Made by a program: the position numbers and the translations under genes. The notes beneath the pieces are model-generated. The model saw only the letters and a list, made by a program, of their open reading frames with translations. It was not told the DNA's origin and did no database searches. From Paraspadella gotoi (lineage: Eukaryota > Chaetognatha): 64,000 nucleotides of DNA. The stretch lies in NCBI GenBank assembly GCA_051294375.1, contig CM119271.1, positions 1,936,929-2,000,928 on the forward strand, in the 5' to 3' direction. Below, one piece after another: positions 40,243-51,470 of this stretch (positions within the stretch are counted from its first letter, which is position 1; each line of letters opens with the position of its first letter).

Positions 40243-41850
40243 AGGGATCGCAGGAAACGATAAAATAGAATTAGAATATAATTATTATTTTAATTTTTAA
40301 TGGGCTTTCTTGTGATACCCATTTTAGCATTAATTAGTGAGATTGTGGATTGCTTAACAGAACCGTCAATTCCAAGTTACGAATATCCCTTTATTTCTGA
40401 TTTAAAAGCCCGGAATATGCTCCTCATCTTTTTTTACTCATTACAAACTCAAAACAAAATCAATCATTAAGAAATAAAAAAAAAACAAAAATGAGTATGT
40501 CTTGTCTTTAAGTATCTTTTTTTAAAAATTTCTAAATATAGTTCCTTTTTTCTTCTATCGTTAACCGTTTCTGTGCTGGAAGCACTTGAGGTTATTCCCA
40601 AAAGAGCTGGACCTCCCTGTAAAAATAGTAAACCTTTATTTTGTCCCCCTTCCACCCTCCACCCCCTTCTACATCCCCAACTTTCGAACGTTCCAATTCA
40701 TGACCTTCCTCTTTTCCTACGATTTTTCTTTTTTTAACTTTCCCTCTGTTTTTATTGCGCGCGACTCTTTTCCCAATTTATTTCTTTTTCTAGTTCAGGT
40801 CTTTTTGGTTTTTTGTTTTTTTTTTGTTGGGGTGACGTCTCTTTTAATCTACTTCCCTTTTCTTTATTTGAATATATGCCTTTCAGCTTTTTCTTTTTTT
40901 TTTTCCTTTCCTTCCTGACATTTCCTAACCTTTTTCCTTTCCTTTCTTTCCTTTCCTTTCTTTCCTTTCCTTTCCTTTCCTTTCCTTTCCTTTCCTTTCC
41001 TTTCCTTTCCTTCTCCTTTCCTTCTTTCTTTCTTCCTTTCAGTCCTTGTGAAGAATGTTTTATTCTCACGCTAGCGAGACGAGCATCGAGACGTTGCCTC
41101 TTTCGACTGCTCAAAGTAGGTTTCGCGAAGAAGAAGAAATTTGTTGTATTTAATAATGAAATTTTATTGTACAAATATTCTAATCCACCGGAAACACGTA
41201 AAAACGGGGTTCGAAAGCAGGCAACACGTTTTATTAGAGTCTAAAACAGAACTAAAGCTTCTGGTTCAATCTCTCAAAAATTGAGTACGACAAAGAAAAT
41301 AGCGGGAAAACAAATGACCGGACGACAAAAACCCGTTCAAAACGAGATTGACCTTAAAATTATTAGGTTTCTTTTATTTTATGAAATTGGTACAACCAAT
41401 ATAGAAATTTTCCATCATTTAATAAATAAGCTATCTTGCCCCTGACTTTGGACAGGCTTTGGTGGTTTAAGGCCTCCATCACTCTTACAAGATAATGACA
41501 TAGCAGGTCCCTGAAAGCTTTTATAATTAAAACCGTTATAAAATGGGGTAGAATGCATACATTTTCGGAATCGCCAGGAGCTCAGCTTTCTGAATTTGTA
41601 CTCTATTTTGGCTTATTTTGAAGTTGATTTGAATGACCCTTTTTCTTAAGGGAGATAAAAAACGACGTACTATTTTAAACAGTCTTTTTCTATCTCATTC
41701 TCTGTATTCTTTCTATCTTTCTTCCTCATTCTCTCTTTCTCTTTCCCTATCTGTTGCTCTCTCTCTATTTTCATTTGTCTTCTTATTCTTTCCTCTCTCC
41801 TAAGTTCCTCACACCTCTCTCTCACCCCCCGCCACATATATTTCCTCTAG
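40243..41850. other. Region between ephrin and the first collagen exon found
   Basis: AT- and T/C-rich, with a (CCTTT)n array at 40930-41035. Upstream ColQ exons (signal peptide and the proline-rich cholinesterase attachment domain) would be expected 5' of 41851, but I found none here. Confidence 0.5.
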
Positions 41851-42054
41851 GTTCCTGCACCGAATGCCCTCCCGGTCCGCCCGGCATCGCAGGTCCCTCC
41901 GGTCGCGACGGCCTGCCCGGCCCCATGGGTCTACCCGGCGTGCCAGGGCCGGTCGGGCCCAAAGGCGAGCGGGGCCGGCGCGGTCGACATGGCTCGACGG
42001 GCTCCAGTGGACCGAGGGGCATCCCGGGATTGCCGGGCCCGCCGGGGCCTCCGG
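41851..42054 (+). CDS. COLQ: ColQ collagen exon 1 (copy 1)
   Basis: 204 bp, acceptor 'cctctag', donor CCGG|GTGAGT, phase 1 in and out. It encodes [11 protein letters not shown] and about 20 Gly-X-Y triplets, including [11 protein letters not shown]. Same length as the copy at 57634-57837. Confidence 0.92.
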
Positions 42055-42257
42055 GTGAGTGGAAAAGTCTCTTTGTATCTTCCTGTCTGTATCTGTCTCT
42101 GTCTCTGTCTCTCTCTTTAACAAAGTTTGCTTTTCTCACTTTTTTTGTCTGTCTATCTGTATGTCTGTCTGTCTTCTGACAAAGTGTGTCTGTCTGTCTG
42201 TCTGTCTGTCTGTCGTCTGTCTATCTTTCTCTCTAACAAAACCATATTTTGCAACAC

Positions 42258-42288
<31 letters not shown>

Positions 42289-43289
42289 TCCTCTCCAACC
42301 CCCTCCGCAGGCCGCCCAGGCGATCGCAGCCCCACCCTCCCGCCTTTCCACCTCCCGGGCGGAAACCCCGTCATGGGCCCCCGCGGCCCGCAAGGCCCGC
42401 GAGGCCTTCCGGGCCGGTCGGGCACGGACGGCTCTCCTGGCACGGAGCGGACCCCGCGGTCCGCCCGGCGTTCCCGGACTCGTCATCTTCAACAACGAAG
42501 CCGCGATGGCCGGGGTGTCGTTGGAAGGGCTGTTGGCTTACAGGACGGACACCAAGCAGATCTACTTTAGGGATCACGTGACATGGAGGGCCATCAGGGT
42601 GAGGGGGTTGGTCAGGCTTTGGAGGGTAAGGGAAAATCGGCAGGGGGGGGGGATCGTGAGGTAAGGGGTGAGGTTGAGAATTAAGAACACAAGATATATA
42701 TATATGTAGTTTTAAATACTTTTTTATGAATGTTACAAGATTTTTTGTTTTACCTTATTTTTACAAAAATGTTTTTTTTGGAAAATAAGAAAAAAATATT
42801 GTTTTAATTTTATTAAAGTATAATCTTATGTGAATTAAAGAAAAACATTTTTAGCTCGGTACAACTTATTTTAAGATTCTAACAATTAAAAATTTTAAAA
42901 TTAGCATATTTGAGTATATATGAAGACTTGAGAGCGTGAGGAAGGTTAGTGTTGTCTTCTATACACCAAATAGTTAATTAACTTTCCGATGTTTCCAATT
43001 AGATATTATTTGTATTTGTAACGAACTTGTTAAGGATTACACAGTAAATTTCTTATTTTTACGACAAAAGCAATAAACTGTATTTTTGTCGATGGTTTAT
43101 TACATTGCATTTTTAATTTAAACGAAGAGAAAGAAAACAATACAAAGTAAGACACAAAAAATAGCGGGTCGCTCAAGATGTTTCTCTGCAAATGCACGGG
43201 AATGGCGAGAACTCACAAAGCTTAATGGCGGAAGTCGTTTGTCTGCCGTTGATTAGTTTCGCCGTCGTCGTCATTATCTTTCTTTCAGA

Positions 43290-43328
<39 letters not shown>

Positions 43329-45253
43329 TTTATATTAACTCTTATATTCTAAAAACGCCTTATTTCAGCCTAAATTCCGAATTAAGTTTTAAGCTTAAAG
43401 ATTAGAAAAAAGGGTTAGGGTTATTGATTATAGTTAGAGATTAGGAATAAGGGTTAGGCATAAGGTTTAGAATTTGAGTTAGGTTAAATATTTGTTAATT
43501 TGGAACAGAAATGGGGCGCTTTGAAAAATAGTGCTGATTATCGCATCGTGGCTTCATTATATCATTAGTATTTCACGACTATATCTCAAAAATTGGTATC
43601 TTTGTCTTTTTCGCCGTCTTGGTCGTTGTCGTCGGGGAATTTTCATTTAAGAGATGGAGAGAGAGAGATTGAAAAAAAAAAGAGTGAGAGAGAGAGAGAG
43701 AGGGGAAACCATAACATAGAGTCCAAGGGTCCAAATTATTTTTCTTTTCATTTGGATTTAGGCATCCTTATCTGCGACTAAGAGACAAAGAAAAAGAAGA
43801 AAAAAGAACGAGGAAATGAAAATAGAACCAGAGAAATAAATAAATAAATAAATAAACATAAATAAATAAATGAATAAATAAATAAATAAATAAAAAGGTG
43901 GAGGGAGAGAAAGGAAAAAAAAAGTAATAGAGAATAAGTCAAGTGGAAGGTTGAGAAATGAAGTGGGAACAAAAACGCGCCGCGGTTTGATTGAAAGAAA
44001 GATGAAAGGCAAAAGAGAGATAGAAAGAAAGAAAGAAAAGAAAGAAAGAAAGACTAAAAAAAACAAACAAAATAAACAATTCAACAAGAAATAAAAAAGG
44101 GGAAAAGAAATTATAATGAATAAGTTAAAATACATTTATTCTGTAGAAAAAAAGGATATAAAAACGATGGCAACAGACAAGAAAAAAAACTACAAGTAAA
44201 AAAAAAAAAAAGAATAAGAAAGTCAAGAAGCTTACTGTTCATTTACTTGATTAAATAACTAATTAATTAATTACTTTTTATACCAGGCGTCGACCTGCGG
44301 CGACGGAGTCTTGGACGCGGATTCGGGCGAAGAATGTGACGACGGAAACGACGACGCTGGCGACGACTGCATCGGTAAACAAACGAGAATTTTGAAAAAA
44401 CAAAAGGCAATCGGCGAAGTAAAAATCATATTTAAAAGGTTTAATTATATAATTTTAAACTGGGTTAGCGGAAAATGATAAATGATCATAAATTTGGATA
44501 TGAACAAAAACAAACCAACCGAACGTTGACAAACAACCCCTACTGAACTAAAAATTAAATGTTGAACCAGGGTTTCGATGCCAAAAGCTAAACAAATTGT
44601 TAATATTATTATTAAAAAAACAAAAAAACAAAGAACTCGAAGACGTTCAAAGACGCATTGAAAGATCATTTTTTAATTTTTTTTAAAATCCTTTTTTACT
44701 TTACAATTCAAAACTTTTGTAACAACGACTTTCGCGAGTGACGAGTCACACGATGGATGAAGGTTCTCACGCGTTTTATTTTGGTAGAAAAGAACAAGAA
44801 CGGTAATTTAAATGTGTTGCGCCGAAGTGATTGCCTGACGTGACATGACTACAATAACTTATTAACTTTCTTAGACCGTGTATTTATGACTTGCACTGCA
44901 TCAAAATTAAGTCTTTTATTCCTTATAGTTTAGGATTTTCTGAAACCAACTAAAGGCAAATTATAATATATTATATAATAATTTATATACATTTTTAACG
45001 TAAGTGGGACAGACCGACGGACAGACATACCGACCGACCGGCGGACTGACCGACAGACCGAAAGTGACTTTTAGAGTTGCTCCGCGAGTGCTCGCGGCGC
45101 AACTAAAAAGGATATGTCAAGAGTAATGACTTTTGGTCCGAAAAAAAATTGAAGGATTTTTTTTTTAAACTTGAACATTGAGCTTTTACTTTCACTTATT
45201 TTTATTTCCTTCTTTCTATGTTTAGTTTATTGGGTTTTTTTCGTTATGTCTTT

Positions 45254-45284
<31 letters not shown>

Positions 45285-45298
45285 ATATTTAATTATTT

Positions 45299-45367
<69 letters not shown>

Positions 45368-45851
45368 TTATTTATTTATTTATTTATTTATTTATTCAAT
45401 TAGTTAATTAATTAATTAATATCTATTCTTTCTTTTCTTCCGTCTATCTTTCTTTATTTACATTCTCTTTTCATTCAACTTGGCGTTCAAAATGAAAAAC
45501 TCTATGCCATTACGAATCGAGCCTTCCCGCCAGACGACGTCGCCATCGCTTAATGATTTCCAGCGACTGAAAAGCGTTTTGCTTTTCAGGTCGACGAGCG
45601 GGGAAGGGGAAGGGAAGAGAGAATGAACCCGAGTTCGAATCTCTCGTCCCTATTGCGTCCATTATCCAATGTCCATTTTTTTCAACGTTCCTATTTCCGT
45701 CATCGGTGACGTCAAAATCGCGAATGAAGAGAAAAATTATGTATAATTTTTTTTCATTCTTTTTTGAATAAAAAAAAATAATTCAGAGTTTATTTATTGT
45801 TTTATATTTATTAAGGACTTACGTCTCTCCACTCTTAGTTACGGAATCATA

Positions 45852-45936
<85 letters not shown>

Positions 45937-47065
45937 AGAATTTTTGAAGAGTCCTGTTTACTGAGAAAGTTTTCCACTCCTTTGATTTTATCGGCGCCTG
46001 AAGTCTCTTCATACTTACAACAAAGAGAGATGAATGTTGTTGACGGCAACACTATATCTAAAACAGTAACGCTGCAAAAAGGTGCACCACAGGGAGGATA
46101 ATCAGTCCAAACATCTTTACTTTTTACGTGGACGATATTCCAACCCAACATAGTTTGGTAAGCAGGGGTGCAAAGTATGCAGACGACACATCCATCTGGG
46201 CGAGCGGGAAAACTCTAGATGAAGCAAAAGACAAACTACAACCAGTTCTCAACAAAATTGTAAGATGGTGTGAAACCTGGCAACTACAATTATCACCAGG
46301 TAAATCAGTTGCAACCATTTTTAGTAGGTGTCCAAGCCATCATAATAGTTCTATAGAACTTTACCTCGGCGATGACAAAGTTGTTTTCAACAAGGAATTG
46401 AAACTGCTTGGGATGGTCCTAGACAATAAACTACAATGGAGCAAATTCATTGACCAACTCACTGACAAAGCAAAAACAAAAATCATGGCCATCAAAAAAC
46501 TAGCAAACAAGAATAAACATAAAGATCTGTTTTCACTTCTATTTTTGATTACTCCAGTGTCATCTGGCTTACAATGTCCGATCATCAGTGGTCTAAATTA
46601 GAGAAGCTACATTTGAGAGCCATAAGAACATTTTTAAATCTTCCAATCCATACATCAGCAAAGCTCGTATACGATGCAGCAGGAGAATTCTCCCTCAAAA
46701 ACAAAATCATCTCAAGAGCCAAAGGAAGGCTAGAAAACATCATCAAAAACAATTCATTTTTCGAGACATCTTAGAAGAATTGAACTTGACGACCCTAAGA
46801 CGTACAAATCTCCAATTACATTTTGTTTACCAAGAGGATAGAACATCTAATCATTGTTATCTTAAATTTTACGGTTTTGATTGTCCTAACCACACTAATT
46901 TTTAAATAGTGTTCTACAACTATTTCCGTTGTAATGTTTGGTATCTTAAATGTTGAACAGTCATCTGTTGTTATGCGTAACGATATTAATATCTGAGCCA
47001 AAAGGCTACATAGGCCGCAATAGGCGTGCCCAAGGCCGTATTCGTTATATTCATTCATTCATTCA

Positions 47066-47150
<85 letters not shown>

Positions 47151-47628
47151 CTCTCCACCCTCTCTCCAACTTTCCATTTCCATCTATTCCATAAAAACCC
47201 CTTGCTCTTTTGTCCTCCTAATTTCTCAGGCTGCCGCTTGGCGCGCTGCGGTGACGGACGCGTCAACGAAGGTCGCGAGGAATGCGACGGACGAGATTTC
47301 GGCGGCCGGGACTGTCAAGATTACCGACCCGGGTAAGGTCGTAGGGGGAAGGCCGATCGGTCCAAGTTAGACCATTATGTTAAAACGTTTGAACAAAAAA
47401 CTCTATACTGCACATTTTTTTATTTGATTAATAGTCCAGTAGTTATCATCATCTGTCAACTGTTTGAATCTGCTATTAGTAATATTTATTATTAGTTTAT
47501 AAATATTCATTTTTTCAAGAACCTTCGGCGAGCTGATCTGCACCAGCGATTGTCGCGTCAACGCCAGACGATGTCGTCGCTACAACAACTACAGATCACG
47601 ACTTCGAGACGAAAACTACAATTTGTAG
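41851..47628 (+). CDS. COLQ: ColQ, acetylcholinesterase collagenic tail, 3' part (copy 1)
   Basis: Exons 41851-42054, 42311-42598, 44287-44374, 47230-47332, 47520-47628 (TAG). Phases agree (1->1, 1->0, 0->1, 1->2, 2->stop) once one extra base is allowed for in exon 2. Order of parts: Cys pair (SCTEC) then Gly-X-Y collagen with a basic heparin-binding-like run [13 protein letters not shown]; a short interruption; more Gly-X-Y; the non-collagen start [12 protein letters not shown] with [19 protein letters not shown]; then two Cys-rich repeats, [20 protein letters not shown] and [20 protein letters not shown], ending [15 protein letters not shown] and a short tail. This order matches vertebrate ColQ, which trimerises, anchors AChE tetramers through an N-terminal Pro-rich domain and binds basal lamina and MuSK. 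The N-terminal part is not in view. Exon 2 has a 1-bp insertion near 42445 that breaks the frame; the second copy lacks it. A retroelement lies in the 2.9 kb intron. Confidence 0.9.
42311..42598 (+). CDS. COLQ: ColQ collagen/non-collagen junction exon (copy 1, one frameshift)
   Basis: 288 bp here; 287 bp would keep the frame. The extra G is near 42445 in 'cctggcacggagcgg'. It encodes Gly-X-Y triplets, then [35 protein letters not shown]. Preceded by (GTCT)n and (CT)n arrays in the intron. Confidence 0.85.
42599..44286. other. ColQ intron with telomere-like element and microsatellites
   Basis: Contents: AT-rich DNA, (GTC)n at 43289-43328, the telomere-like element at 43350-43527, a (GA)n patch at 43656-43705, (AAAT)n at 43837-43892 and (GAAA)n at 44019-44052. 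Confidence 0.7.
43350..43527 (+). repeat. Telomere-like inverted-repeat element, copy e
   Basis: Left end 'aaacgccttatttcagcc', right end 'ggaacagaaatggggcgctt'. These are imperfect inverted repeats of each other. The interior holds GGTTAGGG-type units ('agggttagggttattgatt'). Its right end, reversed, matches the left end of copy d for over 30 bp. Confidence 0.8.
44287..44374 (+). CDS. COLQ: ColQ Cys-rich exon 1 (copy 1)
   Basis: 88 bp, acceptor 'tataccag', donor ATCG|GTAAAC, phase 0 in and 1 out. It encodes [20 protein letters not shown] and NDDAGDDCI. Confidence 0.93.
44790..45110 (+). mobile_element. GACA/GACC element (plus orientation)
   Basis: Starts 'atgtgttgcgccgaagtg', contains 'gacgtgacatgac' and 'gactgcatcaaaatt'-type sequence, then (GACN)n, and ends with a near-perfect hairpin (AGTTGCtCCGCGAG / CTCGCGgcGCAACT) and 'aaaa'. 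Both outer ends carry GTTGCGCCG in inverted orientation. Confidence 0.75.
45257..45420 (+). repeat. (GATT)n then (TTTA)n microsatellite
   Basis: About 25 bp of GATT and about 110 bp of TTTA. Confidence 0.9.
45855..45936 (+). repeat. (GA)n microsatellite
   Basis: Just upstream of the reverse-transcriptase remnant. Confidence 0.9.
46030..47070 (+). mobile_element. 5'-truncated jockey-like non-LTR retrotransposon remnant (reverse transcriptase)
   Basis: Broken frames read LQKGAPQGG near 46070, then [20 protein letters not shown] with the RT active-site box YADD, then [14 protein letters not shown] and [14 protein letters not shown], the order seen in jockey-type RTs. After a frameshift near 46530 the similarity continues with [17 protein letters not shown]. 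The 3' end is a short UTR closing with an (ATTC)n tail at 47050-47070. It lies in a ColQ intron in the sense orientation. It has a stop at 46099 and frameshifts, so it is inactive. A second copy is at 50340-51400. Confidence 0.85.
47070..47150 (+). repeat. (CT)n microsatellite
   Basis: Follows the retroelement tail and extends toward the acceptor at 47229. Confidence 0.9.
47230..47332 (+). CDS. COLQ: ColQ Cys-rich exon 2 (copy 1)
   Basis: 103 bp, acceptor 'atttctcag', donor CCCGG|GTAAGG, phase 1 in and 2 out. It encodes [20 protein letters not shown] and [14 protein letters not shown]. Confidence 0.94.
47520..47628 (+). CDS. COLQ: ColQ last exon (copy 1)
   Basis: Acceptor 'ttttttcaag', stop TAG 47626-47628. 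It encodes [20 protein letters not shown] followed by a 15-residue hydrophilic tail ending ENYNL. Confidence 0.92.
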
Positions 47629-47756
47629 TCAACTTGTACTATATTGTAACATAGTCGATGTCATTTTTCTTTCGTTCTCCACTCTCGCCCAAACTTTCTC
47701 CAGGCCAGTCTTTTTTTAACGAAACATTATCTTCTCTTTCTTTTTTAACTTTTTTT

Positions 47757-48586
<830 letters not shown>

Positions 48587-48611
48587 NNNNNNNNNNNNNN
48601 NNNNNNNNNNN
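48587..48611. other. Assembly gap, 25 N
   Basis: Fixed-size gap. The next base resumes inside the ColQ Cys-rich exon, a direct repeat of 44289 onward. Confidence 1.
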
Positions 48612-49114
48612 TCGACCTGCGGCCGACGGAGTCTTGGACGCGGATTCGGGCGAAGAATGTGACGACGGAAACGACGACCGCTGGCGACGACTGCATCGGT
48701 AAACAAACGAGAATTTTGAAAAAACAAACGCAATCGGCCCGAAGTAAAAATCATATTAAAAGTTTTAATTATATAATTTTAACTGGGTTACGGAAAATGA
48801 TAAATGATCATAAATTTGGATATGAACAAAAACAAACCAACCGAACGTTGACAAACAACCCTACTGAACTAAAAATTAAATGTTGAACCAGGGTTTCGAT
48901 GCCAAAGCTAAACAAAATTGTTAATATTATTATTAAAAAAACAAAAAAACAAGAACTCGAAGACGTTCAAAGACGCATTGAAAGATCATTTTTAATTTTT
49001 TTTTAAATCCTTTTTTACTTTACAATTCAATAACTTTTGTAACAACGACTTTCGCGAGTGACGAGTCACACGATGGATGAAGGTTCTCACGCGTTTTATT
49101 TTGGTAGAAAAGAA

Positions 49115-49432
49115 CAAGAACGGTAATGTTAAATGTGTTGCGCCGAAGTGATTGCCTGACGTGACATGACTACAATAACTTATTAACTTTCTTAGACCGT
49201 GTATCTTTATGACTTGCACTGCATCAAAATTAAGTCCTTTTATTCCTTATAGTTTAGGATTTCTGAACCAACTAAAGGCAAATTATATATATAAATTATA
49301 TAATAATTTATATACATTTTTAACGTAAGTGGGACAGACCCGACGGACAGACATACGACCCGACCGGCGGACTGCGACAGACCGAAAAGTGACTTTTAGA
49401 GTTGCTCCGCGAGTGCTCGCGGCGCAACTAAA
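49115..49432 (+). mobile_element. GACA/GACC element, duplicate of 44790-45110
   Basis: Same element inside the duplicated segment; differences are small indels. Confidence 0.75.
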
Positions 49433-49577
49433 AAGGATAGTCAAGAGTAATGACTTTTTGGTCCGAAAAAAAATTGAAGGATTTTTTTTTAACTTGAACA
49501 TTTGAGCTTTTACTTTCACTTATTTTTTAATTTCTTCTTTCTATGTTTAGTTTATGGGTTTTTTCGTTATGTCTTTT

Positions 49578-49608
<31 letters not shown>

Positions 49609-49682
49609 ATATTTAATTATTTAATTATTTATTTATTTATTTATTTTTATTTATTTATTTTATTTATTTATTTTATTTAATT

Positions 49683-49718
<36 letters not shown>

Positions 49719-50185
49719 TATTATTTATCAATTAGTTACATTAATTAATTAATATCTATTCTTTCCTTTTCTTCCGTCTATCTTCTTTATTTACATTCTC
49801 TTTTCATTCAACTTGGCGTTCAAAGAATGAAAAACTCTATTGCCATTAGAATCGAGCCTTCCCGCCAGCCGACGTCGCCATCGCTTAATGATTCCAGCGA
49901 CTGAAAAGCGTTTTGCTTTTCAGGTCGACCGAGCGGGGAAGGGGAAGGGAAGAGAGAATGAACCCGAGTTCGAATCTCTCGTCCCTATTGCGGTCCATTA
50001 TCCAATGTCCATTTTTTTCAACGTTCTAATTTCCGTCATCGGTGAGTCAAAAATCGCGAATGAAGAGAAATTATGTATAATATTTTTTTCATTCTTTTTT
50101 GAATAAAAAAAATAATTCAGAGTTTATTTATTGTTTTATATTTATTAAGGACTTACGTCTCTCCACTCTTAGTTACGGAATCATA

Positions 50186-50263
<78 letters not shown>

Positions 50264-50339
50264 GAGAGAGACAGAATTTTTGAAGAGTCCCATGTTTACT
50301 GAGAAAGTTTTCCACTCCTTTGATTTATCGGCGCCTGAA

Positions 50340-51391
50340 GTCTCTTCATACTTACAACAAAGAGAGATGAATGTTGTTGACGGCAACACTATATCTAAAA
50401 CAGTAACGCTGCAAAAAGGGTGCACCAACAGGGAGGGATAATCAGTCCAAACATCTTTACTTTTTACGTGGACGATATTCCAACCCAACATAGTTTGGTA
50501 AGCAGGGGTGCAAAGTATGCAGACGACACATCCATCTGGGCGAGCGGGAAAACTCTAGATGAAGCAAAAAGACAAACTACAACCAGTTCTCAACAAAATT
50601 GTAAGATGGTGTGAAACCTGGCAACTACAATTATCACCAGGTAAATCAGTTGCAACCATTTTTTAGTAGGTGTCCAAGCCATCATAATAGTTCTATAGAA
50701 CTTTACCTCGGCGATGACAAAGTTGTTTTTCAAACAAGGAATTGAAACTGCTTGGATGGTCCTAGACAATAAACTACAATGGAGCAAATTCATTGACCAA
50801 ACTCACTGACAAAGCAAAACAAAAATCATGGCCATCAAAAAACTAGATCTGTGTTTTCACTTCTATTTTTGAATTACTCAGTGTCATCTGGCTTACAATG
50901 TCCGATCATCAGTGGTCTAAATTAGAGAAGCTACATTTGAGAGCCATAAGAACATTTTTAAATCTTCCAATCCATACATCAGCAAAGCTCGTATACGATG
51001 CAGCAGGAGAATTCTCCCTCAAAAACAAAATCATCTCCAAGAGCCAAAGGAAAGGCTAGAAACATCATCAAAAACAATTCATTTTTCGAGACATCTTAGA
51101 AGAATTGAACTTGACGACCCTAAGACGTACAAATCTCCAATTACATTTTGTTTACCAAGAGGATAGAACATCTAATCATTGTTATCTTAAATTTTACGGT
51201 TTTGATTGTCCTAACCACACTAATTTTTAAATAGTGTTCTACAACTATTTCCGTTGTAATGTTTGGTATCTTAAATGTTGAACAGTCATCTGTTGTTATG
51301 CGTAACGATATTAATATCTGAGCCAAAAGGCTACATAGGCCGCAATAGGCGTGCCCAAGGCCGTATTCGTTTATATTCATTCATTCATTCA

Positions 51392-51400
<9 letters not shown>
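50340..51400 (+). mobile_element. Reverse transcriptase remnant, duplicate copy
   Basis: Repeats 46030-47070 with extra single-base indels; YADDT is near 50516-50530. A short internal deletion near 50845 removes bases present in copy 1. Confidence 0.85.

Positions 51401-51470
<70 letters not shown>

Noticed and set aside
41042-41121. Possible upstream ColQ exon (CEECFILTLARRASRRCLF)
   Set aside because: It has an acceptor-like 'ctttcag' and appears in both copies, but the best donor gives the wrong phase and the fitting donor (GTTTCG) is weak. It is not Pro-rich as the attachment domain should be.
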